From contig JADJJT010000001.1 in NCBI GenBank assembly GCA_016706405.1, positions 186,001 through 250,000 on the forward strand: 64,000 nt of DNA, read 5' to 3'. The translations under genes were made by a program, and so were the position numbers. Source of the DNA: Sphingobacteriales bacterium. Lineage in GTDB: Bacteria; Bacteroidota; Bacteroidia; Chitinophagales; UBA2359. Positions 62,401-64,000 of this stretch are shown piece after piece (the stretch's first letter is position 1; every line of letters begins with the position of its first letter). The notes under the pieces were generated by a model. That model saw nothing but the letters and a program-made list of their open reading frames with translations, made no database searches and was not told the origin of the DNA.

Positions 62401-64000
62401 TATAAGTAGGAAACCCCCACTGCACAGGGGCAATAAAGCCAATACTGCCTAAATTGTCGGCCAGCACATAATCTTCAGACATGGTGCGTTTGTAGTCGGG
62501 CGCAAGTAGGGGGTTGTAAACATCGCCCACAAAGCACGAGCTTGCGATAATAAACGGAAATTTGCCGTAGTTTTTGTAGCGGCTTGGCGGGCCAATATCC
62601 ATATCCCAATAAGAACCGCTAGCATGGCCTACAAAACTAATTAAGCCTAAGCCCTTATTAATTAAGGTGTCTAAAATTACGATGTCAATAGGGTCTTCGG
62701 TGGCCTTAGTGTAGGTGTGAATTACTTTTCCGGCAAAAGTACTGTCTTCGTAAATTTGCTTGTACTCGTTTAGGTTGTTTAAAAAAGAGGTTGCCTCTTT
62801 AATTTCTTTGCCGCCTGCAATATGAACCGCATTTTTGCGCCAAAGCCTGTCGGCGCGAGTACAAGGCAGCGGTGTTTCGTGTATTTTTACCTTTGCCAAG
62901 TAATAGCCCACTTCGGCGGCGGTGCGGGCTGGCACCCGCCCTGTGGCTAATTTTGGAACATAACTACCGTAATCGGCGGTAAACAGGCCATCGTTGGGCA
63001 TGTGTCCCCAGGTAGGTACTAAATTTTGGCCATAACGATTGGGGTCGGTGCGCTGTTGGTTGTAGCTTAAGCCTTTGCCCAGCAGTAGTAAATATTGTGG
63101 TTTGTTCGTCCATTTTTCGAGTGCGTAATTTATAAACCCGCGTATAGCCATTGGGTGCGAAAAAATGCCATAAGCATATTGCCCGTATAAATCGTAAATA
63201 TTGGCAACAACGGTTTTGTAACCTCCTCCGGCATCGCTAGCGCGGTACAACGCATACTCGGCTACGTTATTAACATCTCCTTGCATTAAAGTAGGATGGC
63301 TAATAATAATATAATTGCCTTGGTTTTCGGGCTTCGAAAAGTCGGTGAAATTAAACCCTTGCAGGTCGTTTTTAATAGTTGAGTGATATTTTACGGCCAG
63401 CGTATTAGTTGTATTGGTAAAAAACAGCGTTCGTTTGCTGCCGTTGCCACTTACCGGATGTAATAAAAATTGATAGGTACTGCCATTTTTTACGGGGGTA
63501 ATACGCAGTTGATTGGTTAAGTCAAAAAGGATGGGAGCGGTGCCGCCGTCAAAATTGGTAATTTCGAGGTATTGCGAGGTGGTATTGTCTATGGTAAATT
63601 TATACGAGCGTTGGTTGTTAAAGTCAAAAGTATGGGGGTATTCGATGGTGGTATAAACCAAAGCACAGTTGTCAATGGTGTAATCGGGTTTTCCGGGTAC
63701 GCCGGGGTCGCTGGTTTTCAGCACAATCGAGTCTTGCCCTAAAACCATATCTTCGGCGGGCACTAAAAACGAAAATTTGTAGTTTTCATTCCCTTCAAAA
63801 ATGGTATCGACGTAGCTAATATTGTGCATAATAAGTTCCATGCGGTGGTCGGGTATTTTGGCGTAATTGTCTGACTGCCCTACTACAGATACGGTTAGGC
63901 GCACATCTCCGGCTCCGGAAAAAACAGAGGGAGTTTTTATTTTAAAGGTTTTAGGTTTGTCTAACTGAGCATTCAGGCTGATAAAAGTTTCGCCACTTTC
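59424..64000 (-). pseudogene. porU2: PorU2-like T9SS sortase (C25 family), frameshifted and cut by the window edge
   Basis: About 1525 codons of a very long protein. The upstream part (64000-61568) has a C25 gingipain-type domain with FVGHASGS (catalytic His) and ASSCFVGD (catalytic Cys), preceded by beta-rich regions; it continues beyond the right edge. The downstream part (to 59424) ends in a FlgD-like domain (NYPNPFTTQTRFVF, then FAWDGTDQYGDPLGNGVYLYRV) and TSADDYFTKGYGKMYLLR, typical of PorU2. The two frames join if one T is added near 61620 (TVYY then WRAAQEPSPGDEPN). PorU-type sortases remove T9SS signals at the cell surface. The break may be a sequencing error. Confidence 0.85.

Noticed and set aside
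1..64000. tRNA, rRNA or riboswitch genes
   Set aside because: No cloverleaf, rRNA block or known riboswitch core was recognised on either strand. A covariance-model search would be needed to exclude small RNAs.

Overview
The window comes from a member of the Bacteroidota, probably a free-living or activated-sludge type close to Chitinophagales or Saprospirales. The evidence is: type IX secretion (T9SS) cargo and a PorU2-like sortase; GldE; Bacteroidota-restricted families (TIGR02757, DUF2851, a DnaQ/GIY-YIG fusion, DUF1573); the mevalonate pathway (mvaD); and TAnnTTTG -7 promoter boxes in front of many genes. G+C looks close to 40%. No rRNA, tRNA or CRISPR was found.

Layout. 1-1.4 kb: the start of serC (cut by the window edge) and a DUF1573 lipoprotein. 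1.7-5.8 kb: a five-gene operon for iron-sulfur repair or nitrosative stress (DUF2249-RIC fusion, DUF1858/DUF2249 protein, haem-copper-oxidase-like membrane protein, SufT-like DUF59 protein, Rrf2 repressor), with a perfect 10+10 bp palindrome over its -33 box. 5.9-9.9 kb: a secreted M1 peptidase and a Ste24-type M48 protease. 10.0-11.0 kb: an IS5-family element with TAA target duplication. 11.4-27.7 kb: mostly housekeeping (SPOR protein, TIGR02757, purine nucleoside phosphorylase, SPFH-GYF protein, CBS protein, KatG, DnaQ/GIY-YIG nuclease, DUF2851, D-cysteine desulfhydrase-like enzyme, FolD, MvaD, UbiA-type prenyltransferase, flavin reductase). 28.0-29.9 kb: an accessory patch with a Fic protein and a GNAT acetyltransferase. 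30.0-33.1 kb: a degenerate ureohydrolase, a DUF2064 protein and NrdB. 33.6-37.9 kb: a four-gene restriction-modification island with two amino-methyltransferases, one fused to an excisionase-type HTH and preceded by four GTATCA half-sites. 38.4-46.3 kb: GldE, a secreted GH13 enzyme, a frameshifted FloA, MtaB and a Gfo/Idh/MocA oxidoreductase. 46.4-48.4 kb: a second restriction-modification pair whose nuclease looks like the CCGG-recognising BsaWI family. 48.5-53.8 kb: lipoproteins, an IS982 copy inserted inside a promoter, an LpxH-like phosphatase and a zinc-ribbon membrane protein. 53.9-64 kb: a CotH protein, an ECF sigma factor with a membrane anti-sigma/beta-barrel partner, RecX, and a frameshifted PorU2.

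The strongest non-gene signal is the palindrome TCCGGA. A hand count gives about 75 copies, against roughly 10 expected from base composition. Many are intergenic, often in pairs that form hairpins or terminator stems. The word is absent from the 33.6-37.9 kb restriction-modification island, which fits recent acquisition. The window also carries a predicted CCGG-core restriction enzyme. Five genes are split by single-base frameshifts (two transposases, FloA, a lipoprotein, PorU2), so some of these may be assembly errors rather than true pseudogenes.
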